Shown here one piece after another: positions 8,418 through 18,487 of a stretch of 64,000 bases of DNA. Origin of the DNA: an uncultured Acetatifactor sp. (GTDB taxonomy: Bacteria > Bacillota > Clostridia > Lachnospirales > Lachnospiraceae); assembly GCA_910585665.1 (NCBI GenBank), contig CAJUFI010000007.1:1-64000 (forward strand). Direction: 5' to 3'. A program made the position numbers and the translations under genes. The notes below the pieces were generated by a model, which was not told the origin of the DNA, searched no databases, and saw nothing but the letters and a program-made list of their open reading frames with translations. Position 1 is the first letter of the stretch. Every line of letters begins with the position of its first letter.

Positions 8418-10628
8418 ATGTGGAAAGACTACTCATCAAGTTATATCAAAAACAACTGGGCGTCCGGGATATCCGTCATGGTGGCGGCGTTCATCTCGGC
8501 CCTGCTGCTGTCTTTGCTGTGCAGCATATTCTATAATATTTGGGCGTATGAAGTGGAGCGGCTGAGGCACGAGGAAGGAGACTGGCAAGGGCGCATCACG
8601 GGAGATATAAGCGAAGAGGCGCTTGAACAGATACGGAATTACGCCAACATAGAAAGCGCCCTCATCAACGAGACCTTATCAGAGGGACAGAATACAGTGG
8701 TGGACATCACTTTCCGCCATATGCGCAGCATCCTCACGGACATGCCCAGAATCGCTGATCTGGCGGGGCTCTCTTCCGAGAGCGTGTCCTACAATTATGC
8801 CCTGCTGAACCTGTACCTGATCCGCGACCCCAACGACCCAGCGCCAAGGATGATTTTCCCGCTGTTCCTGGCGGTCACGGTCATGGCCTGTTTTTCGCTG
8901 ATCATGATCATCCACAATTCTTTCGCGGTGTCCATGAATGCCAGAATCCATCAGTTCGGAATCCTGTCCAGTGTCGGTGCCGCGCCGGGCCAGATTCGGG
9001 CCTGCCTGCTGCAGGAAGCCGCCGTGCTGTGCAGCCTTCCCATTGTGGCGGGAAACATAATCGGCATCGCAATCAGCGCAGGGCTTGTAAAGGGCGTGAA
9101 CTGGATGCTGGAGGATGTGGCGGGACGGATTCCCATGGGGTGGGGATTCCATCCCTTGATTCTGGTTCTTTCCTTCGTGATTACCATGGTGACCGTATGG
9201 ATTTCCGCATGGATTCCGGCCAGGAAAATGAGCAGAATCACTCCCATCAGCGCCATCAAAAATACAGGCGAGCTGCAGCTGAAAAGGAAGAAGCGCTCCC
9301 CGGCCCTGGCAATTATGTTCGGCATAGAGGGAGAGCTTGCGGGAAATGCCCTGAAAGCCCAGAAGAAAGCTCTGCGCACAGCCAACCTGTCCCTGACGGT
9401 TTCGTTCCTGGCCTTCACCCTGACCATGTGCTTTTTCACCCTGACGGCAATCAGCCAGAGGATGACATATTTTACAAGATACCAGGATGCCTGGGATGTG
9501 ATGGCAACGATAAAAGGAACAGAAATTGACATATTTGAGGATGCGCCTGTCCTGCAGGGGCTCCCCGGGCTCCGAAGCGCCTATATTTACCAGAAAGCAG
9601 CGGCAAAGCGTCTGCTGACAGAGGAGATGTGCAGCGATGCCTTTCTGGCCATGGGCGGCCTTCGGAACGCGTCCCCGTCCTATGTGACGGCTTCTGAAGG
9701 GGGATGGCTGGTCAACGCCCCCGTATTGATTCTGGATGATGCCAGTTTTCTGGACTACTGCGGGCAAGTGGGCGCTCCGGCTGACATAAACGGCTGCATC
9801 GTCATCAACCGGATTCGGGACGTGAACAATCCGAACTTCCGGGACGTGCAATATTCCCCTTACCTGAAAGAGACACAAAAAAACACAGTGCTCTCCCGTG
9901 CCGGACAGGAAGACATGACGGCACAAATCCCTGTCCTTTGTTACACCCGGCAGCTTCCGGTGCTGAAGGAAGCCTACGCGGAGGTGGACTATTACGAGCT
10001 GGTGCATGTGCTCCCGGTGTCCGTCTGGAGGGAAATCAAAGGGCAGATCGGCGGCGGGGAGGAGGATTTGTATGTGCGGATTCTGGCAAGGGAGGGCGCG
10101 GAACTGGCGGAAGTGAACGAGATAGTCCAGAACATGGAACAGCTCCTGGGCGGCAAATATGAAGCCGTGATAGAGAACCGGATACAGGACACGATAAACA
10201 ACGAGACCATGATAGACGGAATGATGATGATATTTGGAGGGTTCTGCGTCCTTCTGGCCATCATCGGAATCGGCAATGTGTTCTCCAACACGCTGGGCTT
10301 CGTGCGCCAGAGGAGGCGGGAGCTGGCGCGCTATCTGTCCGTGGGGCTGACGCCGGAGGGAATCCGGAAGATGTTCTGCGTGGAAGCGCTGGTGATCGCA
10401 GGCCGTCCGGCGCTGATCACCCTGCCGCTGACCGTGGCCGCAGTGTGGGCCATGACGAAGGCCAGCTATCTGGAACCCATGATATTCGTCCGGGAGGCGC
10501 CGGTGGCGCCTGTTCTGGTATTTTTCCTGGCCATTTTCGCCTTTGTGGCCCTGGCCTATTACCTGGGGGGCAGAAAGGCGCTGAAATGCAGCCTGATAGA
10601 AGCGCTGCGGGACGACACGGTGATGTAA
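8418..10628 (+). CDS. FtsX-type ABC permease
   Basis: 736 residues. It has one N-terminal TM (about 16-38), then a four-helix FtsX unit (about 150-360) carrying the coupling motif QFGILSSVGAAPGQIR, a soluble outside segment of some 200 residues, and a second FtsX unit near the C-terminus with RRRELARYLSVGLTPEGIRK. This duplicated layout is that of LolC/E- and MacB-related permeases. ATG 8418 has AGGAG six bases upstream; in-frame upstream codons exist but lack such a site. With the preceding ATPase it probably removes or detoxifies envelope-active compounds. The substrate is unknown. A strong terminator follows at 10661. Confidence 0.9.
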   Translation: MWKDYSSSYIKNNWASGISVMVAAFISALLLSLLCSIFYNIWAYEVERLRHEEGDWQGRITGDISEEALEQIRNYANIESALINETLSEGQNTVVDITFRHMRSILTDMPRIADLAGLSSESVSYNYALLNLYLIRDPNDPAPRMIFPLFLAVTVMACFSLIMIIHNSFAVSMNARIHQFGILSSVGAAPGQIRACLLQEAAVLCSLPIVAGNIIGIAISAGLVKGVNWMLEDVAGRIPMGWGFHPLILVLSFVITMVTVWISAWIPARKMSRITPISAIKNTGELQLKRKKRSPALAIMFGIEGELAGNALKAQKKALRTANLSLTVSFLAFTLTMCFFTLTAISQRMTYFTRYQDAWDVMATIKGTEIDIFEDAPVLQGLPGLRSAYIYQKAAAKRLLTEEMCSDAFLAMGGLRNASPSYVTASEGGWLVNAPVLILDDASFLDYCGQVGAPADINGCIVINRIRDVNNPNFRDVQYSPYLKETQKNTVLSRAGQEDMTAQIPVLCYTRQLPVLKEAYAEVDYYELVHVLPVSVWREIKGQIGGGEEDLYVRILAREGAELAEVNEIVQNMEQLLGGKYEAVIENRIQDTINNETMIDGMMMIFGGFCVLLAIIGIGNVFSNTLGFVRQRRRELARYLSVGLTPEGIRKMFCVEALVIAGRPALITLPLTVAAVWAMTKASYLEPMIFVREAPVAPVLVFFLAIFAFVALAYYLGGRKALKCSLIEALRDDTVM

Positions 10629-10660
10629 GCTGTGCCGGTTCTCACATCTGCTATCGCACC

Positions 10661-10709
10661 GGGGCATCATCCATGGAATGTGCATGGATGATGCCCCGAT
10701 ATTTTTATT
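10661..10709 (+). terminator. Rho-independent terminator after the transporter genes
   Basis: A perfect 15-bp stem GGGGCATCATCCATG (10661-10675) / CATGGATGATGCCCC (10683-10697), a 7-base loop, then GATATTTTTATT. It ends the regulator/kinase/transporter group before the convergent YesM gene. Confidence 0.93.
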
Positions 10710-10836
10710 CCACTGCAATACGCTCTCGGAATTTCAGAAGATAAAATCAGGCATTGTGACAGGAGGGCGCCTGGAAAAGTGAGGAAATCCTGTACCGGCA
10801 TGCAGGCGATAGCGGGAGGAAAGTCCCCGGCCGATG

Positions 10837-12678
10837 TCATAGGATATCCTGCTTTGGCTCTGCCTGGTTCGGAACCGGCAGAAGGACATCCACTCTCGTT
10901 CCCGTTCCCGGCGCGCTTTGAATCCTCAGGCCATACTGGGGGCCGTAATTCAGCGTGAGCCTCCGGTTGACATTGGAGAGGCCAATGTGCCTGCTGTCGG
11001 TTCCAGTATTCTCCTTCAGTTCCAGCAGAGACTGAACCTCCCGGAGGGTGTCGGCATCCATGCCGCGGCCGTCGTCCGTAATGTTGATTGTGAGTACATC
11101 GCCTTCTGCCTGCGCCGTGACGCGGATTGTCAGCGCCGGCCCATCGGGAGTGTAGCCGTGCCGGACGCAGTTTTCTACAATGGGCTGCAAGGTCAGCGGC
11201 GGAAGAGGAACGCTTTCCAGTTCCGGATTCAGCGAAATCTCCAGGCTGACCTGGCTGCCGAACTGGTGGCTCAGAATCAGCAGATACTTTTTCAGATAAT
11301 GGATTTCCTTCTGGAGCGGGATGGGGCCAATGTTCTCCCGGAAGACAGGGAGAAGGATTTCCGCCAGCGCCGCGATGCATTCTTCCAGGTCATTGGCCCG
11401 ATAGGAGACAGCCATCCACTTGAAGGTGTTCAGCACATTGAAGATGAAGTGGGGGTTAATCTGCGCCCGCAAGGCTTGGATTTCCTGAACGTGCAGGGCT
11501 TTCTCCACCTTCCGGTTTTCCTCGTCCATCCTTGCCAGGGCCTGGGACATCAGGTTGAAATGCCGGATTACATTGCCCAGTTCATTGCGCAGAGGCGACT
11601 CGATCTGCACGCCCAGTCTGCCGGACTCCAGTTCGCTCATCTTCTGGCAGAGAGCGTCCAGGGGCTTCAGGCAGCGGTAGATCCAGTACCGCATGAAGGC
11701 CATGGCGATGGCGCCGCACAGTACGAATGTCAGAATAAAGAAAATCCCCAGAGCGGTGGCATCCTGGCGGTTTTCATTGTCCGGGATGTATTTTACGATG
11801 ATGAGCCCATTATCTTTGCTGCACATATAGACTGCCTGCCCCGTGGTGCCATGGAGGGAGGCGGGGAACTGCCCCATTGCATCGCACCCTTCCGCCAGCG
11901 GTGTGAAATCCAGCATTTCCCCCTCTACGGTATCTGTGGAATAGAGGAGTGACAGGTTGCTGTCCAGCAGATATGCGTGGCTGTCCTCTCCGAAGCAGGA
12001 TTTGAGAAGGGAATCGATCATCTCCGTATTGAGATTGATGATGATGACACGTTTCCGCAGATTTTGATAAGGGCTGCCGGAAGCGCAGCCTACAGTGATT
12101 AGGGGGAGGTTCTCCGCTGAGGGATTATGGTACCCATGGAATTCGCTGATTTCATGTCCCGTGGTGAAGCGGATCTGAAAGACAGAGTCGCAGATTTCCT
12201 GATAGAAATCGGACTGCAGGATGGGGACCCTCTCCCTGGCACCGAATGTGACAGAATTGGTCATTATCGTGCTGATGAAGGCGTTGTCATTGATATAGAG
12301 GAATAAGGAATCAATATACCGGTTGTCTCGTGCCATGCTTGTCAGCAGGGTATAGATGTTGCTTACATGAGATAGATATTCATAATCCATATGGGCGCTG
12401 CGCTCGCTGGCAACGGCGATGACATTTTGGTCGTACAGCAGAAGGTTGATATTGGAACACAGACTGTCATAAATCAGAGACATTTGCTCCTGCGAGTTCT
12501 GCAGCTGGATAAAGGCAGCGTCCCTGTCGTGTTCTGAGAGGATGGACATGGTGCGAGACCAGATATAATGAAGCCCCAGCGCCATCACTGCCAGCAGGAT
12601 AGCTGCTGTGCCCAGGGATATCTGCCGCGCCAGAGGGATTTTCCGTGTGAAGAATGGCTGGCGTATAGGGAATTTCAT
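10837..12678 (-). CDS. yesM: YesM-type sensor histidine kinase
   Basis: 613 residues. TM1 is about 17-38 and TM2 about 305-325, enclosing a large extracellular sensor (Cache-like by family), followed by a HAMP segment. The kinase core is of the His_kinase/YesM type: QINPHFIFNVLNTFKW holds the phospho-His, then PIVENCVRHGY (N-box), DDGRGM and IGLSNVNRRL. ATG 12678 has GGAGG eight bases upstream; upstream in-frame Met codons are not used. Its partner regulator is the preceding gene on the same strand (84-base gap). The pair diverges from an LplABC-type importer, so it probably senses an oligosaccharide outside the cell and switches on the carbohydrate locus. Confidence 0.93.
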   Translation of the reverse strand: MKFPIRQPFFTRKIPLARQISLGTAAILLAVMALGLHYIWSRTMSILSEHDRDAAFIQLQNSQEQMSLIYDSLCSNINLLLYDQNVIAVASERSAHMDYEYLSHVSNIYTLLTSMARDNRYIDSLFLYINDNAFISTIMTNSVTFGARERVPILQSDFYQEICDSVFQIRFTTGHEISEFHGYHNPSAENLPLITVGCASGSPYQNLRKRVIIINLNTEMIDSLLKSCFGEDSHAYLLDSNLSLLYSTDTVEGEMLDFTPLAEGCDAMGQFPASLHGTTGQAVYMCSKDNGLIIVKYIPDNENRQDATALGIFFILTFVLCGAIAMAFMRYWIYRCLKPLDALCQKMSELESGRLGVQIESPLRNELGNVIRHFNLMSQALARMDEENRKVEKALHVQEIQALRAQINPHFIFNVLNTFKWMAVSYRANDLEECIAALAEILLPVFRENIGPIPLQKEIHYLKKYLLILSHQFGSQVSLEISLNPELESVPLPPLTLQPIVENCVRHGYTPDGPALTIRVTAQAEGDVLTINITDDGRGMDADTLREVQSLLELKENTGTDSRHIGLSNVNRRLTLNYGPQYGLRIQSAPGTGTRVDVLLPVPNQAEPKQDIL

Positions 12679-12762
12679 GTGGTTTCCTCCTAAATAAAGT
12701 TCCTTCCGCATCTTTCTCGCCCATGACCCAGGCATGGGCAGAGAATTTCCGGCCAGACTCCC

Positions 12763-14379
12763 TTATGGGATTGTTGCCGGGTCTGCTTTGATGGGGGTCT
12801 GCCGCCTATCCATGGAAAGCGTTCCGCCGTATCTTGTCTCAGGCATCCGCTGTTCTGCTTCGCCGTTCTGCCACTGAGCCGAGGAACGGTATTCGCTTGG
12901 CGTCACCTGGGTGAAATGCTTGAACAGCCGGTAAAAATAAATATCCTGGCTAAACCCCAGCGAAGCGGCAATCTCGCTGACGGACAGGTTCGTGCTGCGC
13001 AAAAGCAGCTTCGCGCGCTCGATACGGACGGAATTGATATAGCTGATAGGGCTCTGGTTCATCACCCGGCGGAACAGCGTGCTTAAGTAGGCCGGGTTCA
13101 GATGGATATGTTCCGCAATTTCATTGAGCGACAGCGGGTGGTCCAGATTGGAATAGATGTACTGGAGCGCTTCCTTCACGCAGTCCGGCATCTGCCTGGA
13201 GAAAGAAGACAGGTTGAGGATGTCCGTCGCATACTGTTCAAAGCAGGCAACGCATTCCCTGAGCGTCTCGCTCTCCGAAATCCTACGGGTACAGGCAACG
13301 CAGTTTTCCTCCAGGGAATCCTTGGCGCTGTCCGTCTGCATGGACAGCCATACGGCCACAGCCGACAAAGTCTCCTTAAAGGAGCGGGAATCCGGATAGC
13401 TCCGGGAGGTGACTTGACGGATGCGGGTCTCGTAACTGTCCACGAATTTGCGTGGTATATGAAGAAAGACGTTCGGGAGGGCCAGCAGCTGCATGGCGAT
13501 ATCCTCCGGCACAGAGAAGCCCTCCTGGCCTGCATAAAAGGAGGGGCACACGCCGGTGAAAAAGCATAAATCCAGCCCTTTTCCTGCCTGTCTCATCGCT
13601 TCGGCCAGATTGCCCGGGTCTCGTGTCCGTCCGCTCATGCCAGCCAGCATCTCCCTGCCCCCGCCCACGGACAGTTCCGCGCACAGGCGGGACAGGGCGG
13701 TGGACAGATGCCCCGCATCCTCCTGATTCAACAGAAGGGCAAAGTAGCCAGGTGAGATGTGCAGGATTTCCGTGTCTGCCCGGGAACATGCCCTGACCGT
13801 CCGCTGCAGAATCTCAAGTCCAGGCTGTGGAAAACCTTCCCAGGGCAGGCGTAGAAGCAATACGGCATATTCCTCATCCGAAGAGATCCCGGCTGCGAGA
13901 AGGGCAGCCGCTGCGTCTTCTGGCGGGAGGGAGCCGCTGTGCTTTAGGACCTGCATCGCCTTTTCAGCAGGATTGCTGTTCTGCTGAAGCCTGTCTTTAT
14001 CCAAATCCTTTGTGGTGGTCTGGAGGATTTCCTGGATGTCCCGGCAACTGGCTGTGGCTTTCAGGAAATAATGGGACACTCCCATATTCAGCGCCTGCTG
14101 GGCCTGGGCGAAGTCATTAAGGCAGGTCATGATGATGATGCGCGTCTTCGAGTCCGCTTCCTTCTCCCGGATGTTCCGGATCAGCGTGAGCCCGTCCATG
14201 ACAGGCATGCACAGATCGGTCAGAATGATATCCGGGCGCTCCCGGAGATATACCTCGTAGGCTTCCTTGCCGTTCGCAGCCTCGTATACCTTGCCGATGT
14301 TAGCTATGTTCCAGTCCAGCATATCGCGCATGCTGTGAAGGGCAAACAGTTCGTCTTCTACAATTAAAGCAGAATACAT
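12763..14379 (-). CDS. yesN: YesN-type response regulator with AraC DNA-binding domain
   Basis: 538 residues. The receiver domain (MYSALIVEDELFALHSM at the start, phospho-Asp in PDIILTDLCMPVMDG) is followed by a long middle linker and a C-terminal AraC double helix-turn-helix (SLNEIAEHIHLNPAYLSTLF and SVSEIAASLGFSQDIYFYRLF). The start at 14379 follows a GGCGGTGA site; the reading back to 14505 is only an open extension. It heads the regulator pair and diverges from lplB, sharing a 216-base A/T-rich control region. Family members activate sugar uptake genes; this one probably activates 14596 onward. Confidence 0.93.
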   Translation of the reverse strand: MYSALIVEDELFALHSMRDMLDWNIANIGKVYEAANGKEAYEVYLRERPDIILTDLCMPVMDGLTLIRNIREKEADSKTRIIIMTCLNDFAQAQQALNMGVSHYFLKATASCRDIQEILQTTTKDLDKDRLQQNSNPAEKAMQVLKHSGSLPPEDAAAALLAAGISSDEEYAVLLLRLPWEGFPQPGLEILQRTVRACSRADTEILHISPGYFALLLNQEDAGHLSTALSRLCAELSVGGGREMLAGMSGRTRDPGNLAEAMRQAGKGLDLCFFTGVCPSFYAGQEGFSVPEDIAMQLLALPNVFLHIPRKFVDSYETRIRQVTSRSYPDSRSFKETLSAVAVWLSMQTDSAKDSLEENCVACTRRISESETLRECVACFEQYATDILNLSSFSRQMPDCVKEALQYIYSNLDHPLSLNEIAEHIHLNPAYLSTLFRRVMNQSPISYINSVRIERAKLLLRSTNLSVSEIAASLGFSQDIYFYRLFKHFTQVTPSEYRSSAQWQNGEAEQRMPETRYGGTLSMDRRQTPIKADPATIP

Positions 14380-14595
14380 ATAATCACCGCCATTCTTTTC
14401 TGTCCTATTATTATAGCAAATAGATTTCCCCAAAGCAATATACATATTATTAGTTTCGCCTAAAAAATGGTTAGTGACTTGGAAAATGTTGGAATATATA
14501 AACAATATAATAGCAAAATTAGTAAAATCCGTGTATTATATAAAGAGCCTGAAAATGATAGAATGAGTTCATATCAAAGAAAGGTGGTGTAAAAA
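14380..14595. promoter_or_regulatory. Shared control region between yesN and lplB
   Basis: 216 bases, strikingly A/T-rich against its surroundings. On the plus strand a TATAAT (14506-14511) and a TATTAT (14534-14539) lack good -35 partners, which would suit a promoter that depends on the YesN activator. A clear AraC box pair cannot be fixed by eye. Confidence 0.4.
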
Positions 14596-15510
14596 ATGGC
14601 CAATACCCCGACTGCAAACAAGAAAGTCAAAAAAGAATGGATTCTGTTCTGGATGGTTGTGCCGTTTATACTTCTGGTTCTTGTCTTCCATTATCTGCCG
14701 ATTGCCGGATGGGCTTATGCTTTCGTGGATTACAAGCTGGGGAAATTGCCCTGGGAGAGCGAGTTTGTGGGACTGAAGAATTTCCAGCTGATGTTTTCCT
14801 CCATCAGCCGCCTGCCCCGGGCTCTGCGCAATACGGTAATCCCCAATACGATTAGCCTGGCGATTGCCTGGTTGCCGGTGGCTTTTGCCATCTTCCTGAA
14901 TGAACTGCGGTCCACGCGGTATCGCCGCATCGTTCAGACAGTGACCACCGTTCCGAATTTCATCAGTTGGGTGATGGTCTATGGGCTGATGGTGGGGTTG
15001 TTCTCCACGGATGGGATGCTGAATACTTTTTTCCTCAGCAAGGGAATCATTTCCCAGCCCTTCAATCTGCTTAACAACATAAACATATCATGGACGCTCC
15101 AGGCGGTGATGGGTACATGGAAAGGGCTTGGGTTTTCGGCAATCATTTATTTAGCGGCCATCTCCGGCATCGATCAGGAATTATACGATGCGGCTATGAC
15201 GGATGGGGCGGGGCGGCTCCAGCGGATTTGGTATGTGACGATTCCGGGTGTGATGCCCACCTTTCTGGTCCAGACCGTGCTGGGAATCAGCGGTTTCCTG
15301 AGCGGAGGCATGGATTATCCGCTGGTATTCGGGACACCCCTGACCAATCCCAAGCTGGAGAACATCGGCCTGTACAGCTACAACCTGTTCAGGGACGCGA
15401 GCTATTCATTCGGCATCGCCCTGGGAATCATGAACTCCATTGTGTCCATCGCACTGATTTGCCTGGGCAATACAGCCGCCAAGAAGGTTCGCGGCGAGTC
15501 TATCATATAG
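14596..15510 (+). CDS. lplB: ABC sugar permease, LplB type
   Basis: 304 residues with six predicted TM helices and the EAA-type coupling loop (ELYDAAMTDGAGRLQRIWYVTIP). The N-terminal text LFWMVVPFILLVLVFHYLPIAGWAYAF is characteristic of the LplB/YtcP group that imports complex oligosaccharides. It starts at ATG after AAAGGTGGTG. It forms an operon with the second permease (13-base gap) and the binding lipoprotein. No ATPase gene is nearby, as usual for this family, which borrows a shared MsmX-like ATPase encoded elsewhere. Confidence 0.93.
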   Translation: MANTPTANKKVKKEWILFWMVVPFILLVLVFHYLPIAGWAYAFVDYKLGKLPWESEFVGLKNFQLMFSSISRLPRALRNTVIPNTISLAIAWLPVAFAIFLNELRSTRYRRIVQTVTTVPNFISWVMVYGLMVGLFSTDGMLNTFFLSKGIISQPFNLLNNINISWTLQAVMGTWKGLGFSAIIYLAAISGIDQELYDAAMTDGAGRLQRIWYVTIPGVMPTFLVQTVLGISGFLSGGMDYPLVFGTPLTNPKLENIGLYSYNLFRDASYSFGIALGIMNSIVSIALICLGNTAAKKVRGESII

Positions 15511-15523
15511 GAGGTGGCATTTT

Positions 15524-16417
15524 ATGGAAAAGAAGAAAAAGGGGCCGAAAAAGCATATGTACAAGGCGAAGCCTTTTGATTGGATCAATGCGGCAATCAT
15601 GTTCCTGTTCGCCTTTACCTGTATCTATCCTTTCTGGTATATATTGGTCTATTCATTCAGCGATCCTCTGAAGGCAACGGCAGGCGTATACTTCTGGCCG
15701 GTGGACTTCACTTTGGACAACTATCGGAAGGTGCTGACCTTAAAAGGCATTCCCCGCGCCACGCTGGTCTCTGTGAGCATCACGGTCATCTGTACGCTGG
15801 AGCAGATGTTCATCAGCGGGCTTCTGGGATATCTGCTTTCCCGCGAGAGGATGCCGTTCCGAAAAGTCATCTACCGTTTCTTTATCGGTACCATGTTTGT
15901 AGGGGGAGGCCTGATTCCGAACTTTTTGTTGAAGAAATACCTGGGTCTGTATGATACATACTGGGTCTATATCATACCGGGCGTGAGTGCGTACCATATG
16001 ATTCTGGCAAAGACCTTTATTGAGAGTATTCCCAGTTCCCTGGAGGAGTCGGCGAGGCTGGACGGAGCCAGTTACTGGAACGTCCTCACCCGTATCATCC
16101 TGCCCCTTTCCAAGCCGATTCTGGCCACGATTGGCGTATTCACGGCAGTGGGGGTATGGAGCGACTACTCTACGACGCTGATTTATACTGTGAGCAAAGA
16201 TCTGCGTACATTGCAGTACATATTGTACCAATATCTGAAAAATGCCTCCACCATTCTTCTGGAGCAGGGCAGCAAGACGAATATGCGGCGGCAGCTGACG
16301 CCCATGTCCATCAAGATGACGCTGCTGGTGGTGACGGTTGTTCCGATACTGTGTGTCTACCCATATATGCAGAAGTATTTTACCAAGGGCATCATGCTGG
16401 GATCCGTCAAAGGATGA
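15524..16417 (+). CDS. lplC: ABC sugar permease, LplC type
   Basis: 297 residues, six TM helices, coupling loop SSLEESARLDGASYWNVLTRIILP. The N-terminal phrase FDWINAAIMFLFAFTCIYPFWYI and the GSVKG ending fit the LplC/YtcP family. AGGAGG precedes the ATG. It pairs with LplB to form the channel of an oligosaccharide importer. The 123-base gap to the binding protein gene lacks a good promoter, so all three genes are probably co-transcribed. Confidence 0.93.
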   Translation: MEKKKKGPKKHMYKAKPFDWINAAIMFLFAFTCIYPFWYILVYSFSDPLKATAGVYFWPVDFTLDNYRKVLTLKGIPRATLVSVSITVICTLEQMFISGLLGYLLSRERMPFRKVIYRFFIGTMFVGGGLIPNFLLKKYLGLYDTYWVYIIPGVSAYHMILAKTFIESIPSSLEESARLDGASYWNVLTRIILPLSKPILATIGVFTAVGVWSDYSTTLIYTVSKDLRTLQYILYQYLKNASTILLEQGSKTNMRRQLTPMSIKMTLLVVTVVPILCVYPYMQKYFTKGIMLGSVKG

Positions 16418-16540
16418 GATTATGTTCTGCCAGAGCCTGAACCGTTCTCAGGAAACGGGCAAAAAGGGAAAGAGAGGAGAGGAGCGTGTAAGGCAGACCG
16501 TTGACAATTTATACTTTATTCTAAAAAGGAGGATGAATTT

Positions 16541-18307
16541 ATGAGGAAATCATTAAAAAAGCTTTGTGCTATCGCATTGGCATCGACAATGGCAGTAGGC
16601 ATGGCAGCCTGTGGCAATGACGGCCAGGAGGAATCGTCCGGAAATGAACAGCAGAGCAGTGGGACACCATCGGATGAAAGTTCGGCAGCAGGGGATGACG
16701 GGGGCTCAGCATCTGGAGAGATAGATCGGGAACCTATCACGATTACCGTGTCGACGATCCTTCCTCAGAAGTGGAACGATTACCCCGACAACTCAGTGGC
16801 CAAGTATATCCGCGAAAAGTTCGGAATCACCATTGAAGTAATCGATATCTCGGAGCGGAAGGAAGCTCTGATGGCCAGCGGCGACCTGCCGGACATCTTC
16901 ATCATCGAGTCCAATGAGGTATTACCGCTTATCGAGTCCGGCTTTATTCTTCCCCTGGACGACCTGCTTGCGAAATATGATGCGGCACAGTATTTTTACC
17001 CGCCCAACAAAATTGAGGAAGTGATGGACTTCCAGCGGAGGGAGATTTTCAAGAGCGATCATATCTACGGACTTACAGGGGGCTATTCAGAGGCAGGGCC
17101 GGATGCCAGCCTGTTGACACAGCAATGGGGCCTGAATGTGGATTGGGAGAGATATGGCCAGGTAGGCTATCCGGAACTGGAGGCCGATGTGGATCAGGTT
17201 TATCAGCTTCTGGTGGACATGGTGAATGTGAAGCCCACCACGGACGATGGACTTCCGGTCTATGCCATTGCCTATCCCACCATCGAGATGCGGGGACAGT
17301 CGCTCTATCACACATATTCCCTGGGGTATTTCCCGCTGACATCTTATATGGCCATCGACTGTAAGACAAAAGAGATGAGCATGCTCTATACCGATCCGGA
17401 ATCCGCCAACTGGCAGTATAACCATATGTATTGGAAGCTGAACCAGGCCGGCCTGCTTGACCAGGATTCCTTCTTGCAGGATTTCGACACCGATTCCTTG
17501 AAAGCGGTGAATGGGCAGTATGTAGCGACCCTCTATCATGACATCACAGGAAACGCCACAGCCATGAAAGCGTCTCAGGGCATCCCGGGGGGGTTCCAAT
17601 TTATTCCTTTAAAGGGCTGTACGACAGATATGACATTCAAGGAAGCAGAGTATAATCAGGGAATGGGCATCGGCAATCTTCGCTGTATCTCTTCCAAGAC
17701 AAAGTATCCTGACCGCATCATGGAATTCCTAGCATGGCTGTTTAGTCCGGAAGGCGGTCGTCTGGTCAAGAGCGGCTTAGAAGGGGAGACCTGGAATTAC
17801 GTGGACGGAGTGCCCACTCTGACAGAAGAAGCCTGCACAGCTTATGTGGAAATGAACGATTTCTACTATGATTCCGGTATCGGATTCGGATGGAACGGAA
17901 GCGGCGGGGGAAGCCCGGACGGATATCGCTGCAATCTGTTCGATGAGCAGAGCTTTCTCCTGAAATATGCAACAGCCCTGGAAAAGGATGTATATGAGCA
18001 TTATGGGATGAGCATGATGGACAAGGTCATGAAAATGCACGAGAATGGCGAAATTTACGATCATGATTTTATCTATGCGGCTGCTCAGGCTGCTGCGAAT
18101 ACACTGCCGGCTGACCTCCAGGTAATTCTGAACGAGGTGGAAGTCATCATGAATGAGGAGATGGCGGCATGTGTCCTTGCCAAGGATGAGGAAACATACT
18201 TTAAGATGCGCGATGACCTGATTGCAAGGATTAAAGAAATGGGCATGGATAAGATAAATGAATGGTATATCAATACCTATAATGAGGCCGCAAAGAACAT
18301 ACAGTAA
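16541..18307 (+). CDS. lplA: Sugar-binding lipoprotein, LplA type
   Basis: 588 residues. Lipoprotein signal MRKSLKKLCAIALASTMAVG with lipobox MAAC, then a Ser/Gly/Glu-rich spacer (about 25-60) and a long family-1-like solute-binding fold (WNDYPDNSVAKYIREKFGI, LPDIFIIES). Length and motifs match the LplA/YtcQ group that binds large oligosaccharides. It is anchored outside the membrane and delivers substrate to LplB/LplC. A perfect AAGGAGG site precedes the ATG. A stem-loop directly after the stop may stabilise this abundant transcript. Specificity is unknown; the neighbouring GH106-like enzymes suggest a rhamnose-containing glycan. Confidence 0.93.
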   Translation: MRKSLKKLCAIALASTMAVGMAACGNDGQEESSGNEQQSSGTPSDESSAAGDDGGSASGEIDREPITITVSTILPQKWNDYPDNSVAKYIREKFGITIEVIDISERKEALMASGDLPDIFIIESNEVLPLIESGFILPLDDLLAKYDAAQYFYPPNKIEEVMDFQRREIFKSDHIYGLTGGYSEAGPDASLLTQQWGLNVDWERYGQVGYPELEADVDQVYQLLVDMVNVKPTTDDGLPVYAIAYPTIEMRGQSLYHTYSLGYFPLTSYMAIDCKTKEMSMLYTDPESANWQYNHMYWKLNQAGLLDQDSFLQDFDTDSLKAVNGQYVATLYHDITGNATAMKASQGIPGGFQFIPLKGCTTDMTFKEAEYNQGMGIGNLRCISSKTKYPDRIMEFLAWLFSPEGGRLVKSGLEGETWNYVDGVPTLTEEACTAYVEMNDFYYDSGIGFGWNGSGGGSPDGYRCNLFDEQSFLLKYATALEKDVYEHYGMSMMDKVMKMHENGEIYDHDFIYAAAQAAANTLPADLQVILNEVEVIMNEEMAACVLAKDEETYFKMRDDLIARIKEMGMDKINEWYINTYNEAAKNIQ

Positions 18308-18381
18308 AGCGAAGCCGTGAGTATCCGGCTCGCTGTGGGTCGGAAGTTTTAGGCGGGCGTATTGTTTGGGATGCGTCCGCC
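18308..18381 (+). other. Two stem-loops between the binding protein and the GH gene
   Basis: The first stem-loop is AGCGaAGCCG...CGGCTCGCT (18308-18334), immediately after the stop. The second is GGCGGGCG...CGTCCGCC (18352-18381), with one mismatch. Neither has a T-run. They look like mRNA-stabilising or attenuating structures, common after binding-protein genes. Confidence 0.5.
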
Positions 18382-18487
18382 CATCTCAGCAGCAGGGGCT
18401 CTGAAGCCCCTTTCTGGGAAACGGAAACAGGAAGGCGGGATTTTGGGTTCGGGTTATCCGGGTCAGGGGAAAGGAGACAAAGGGGGT

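Noticed and set aside
8679..10718. Minus-strand open frame of 679 codons opposite the FtsX permease
   Set aside because: His/Gln/Arg-rich composition typical of an antisense shadow in high-G+C DNA; the plus strand has clear family motifs.
16501..16522. Promoter before the binding-protein gene (TTGACA at 16501)
   Set aside because: No -10 at a workable distance; TATACT and TATTCT are too close to the -35.
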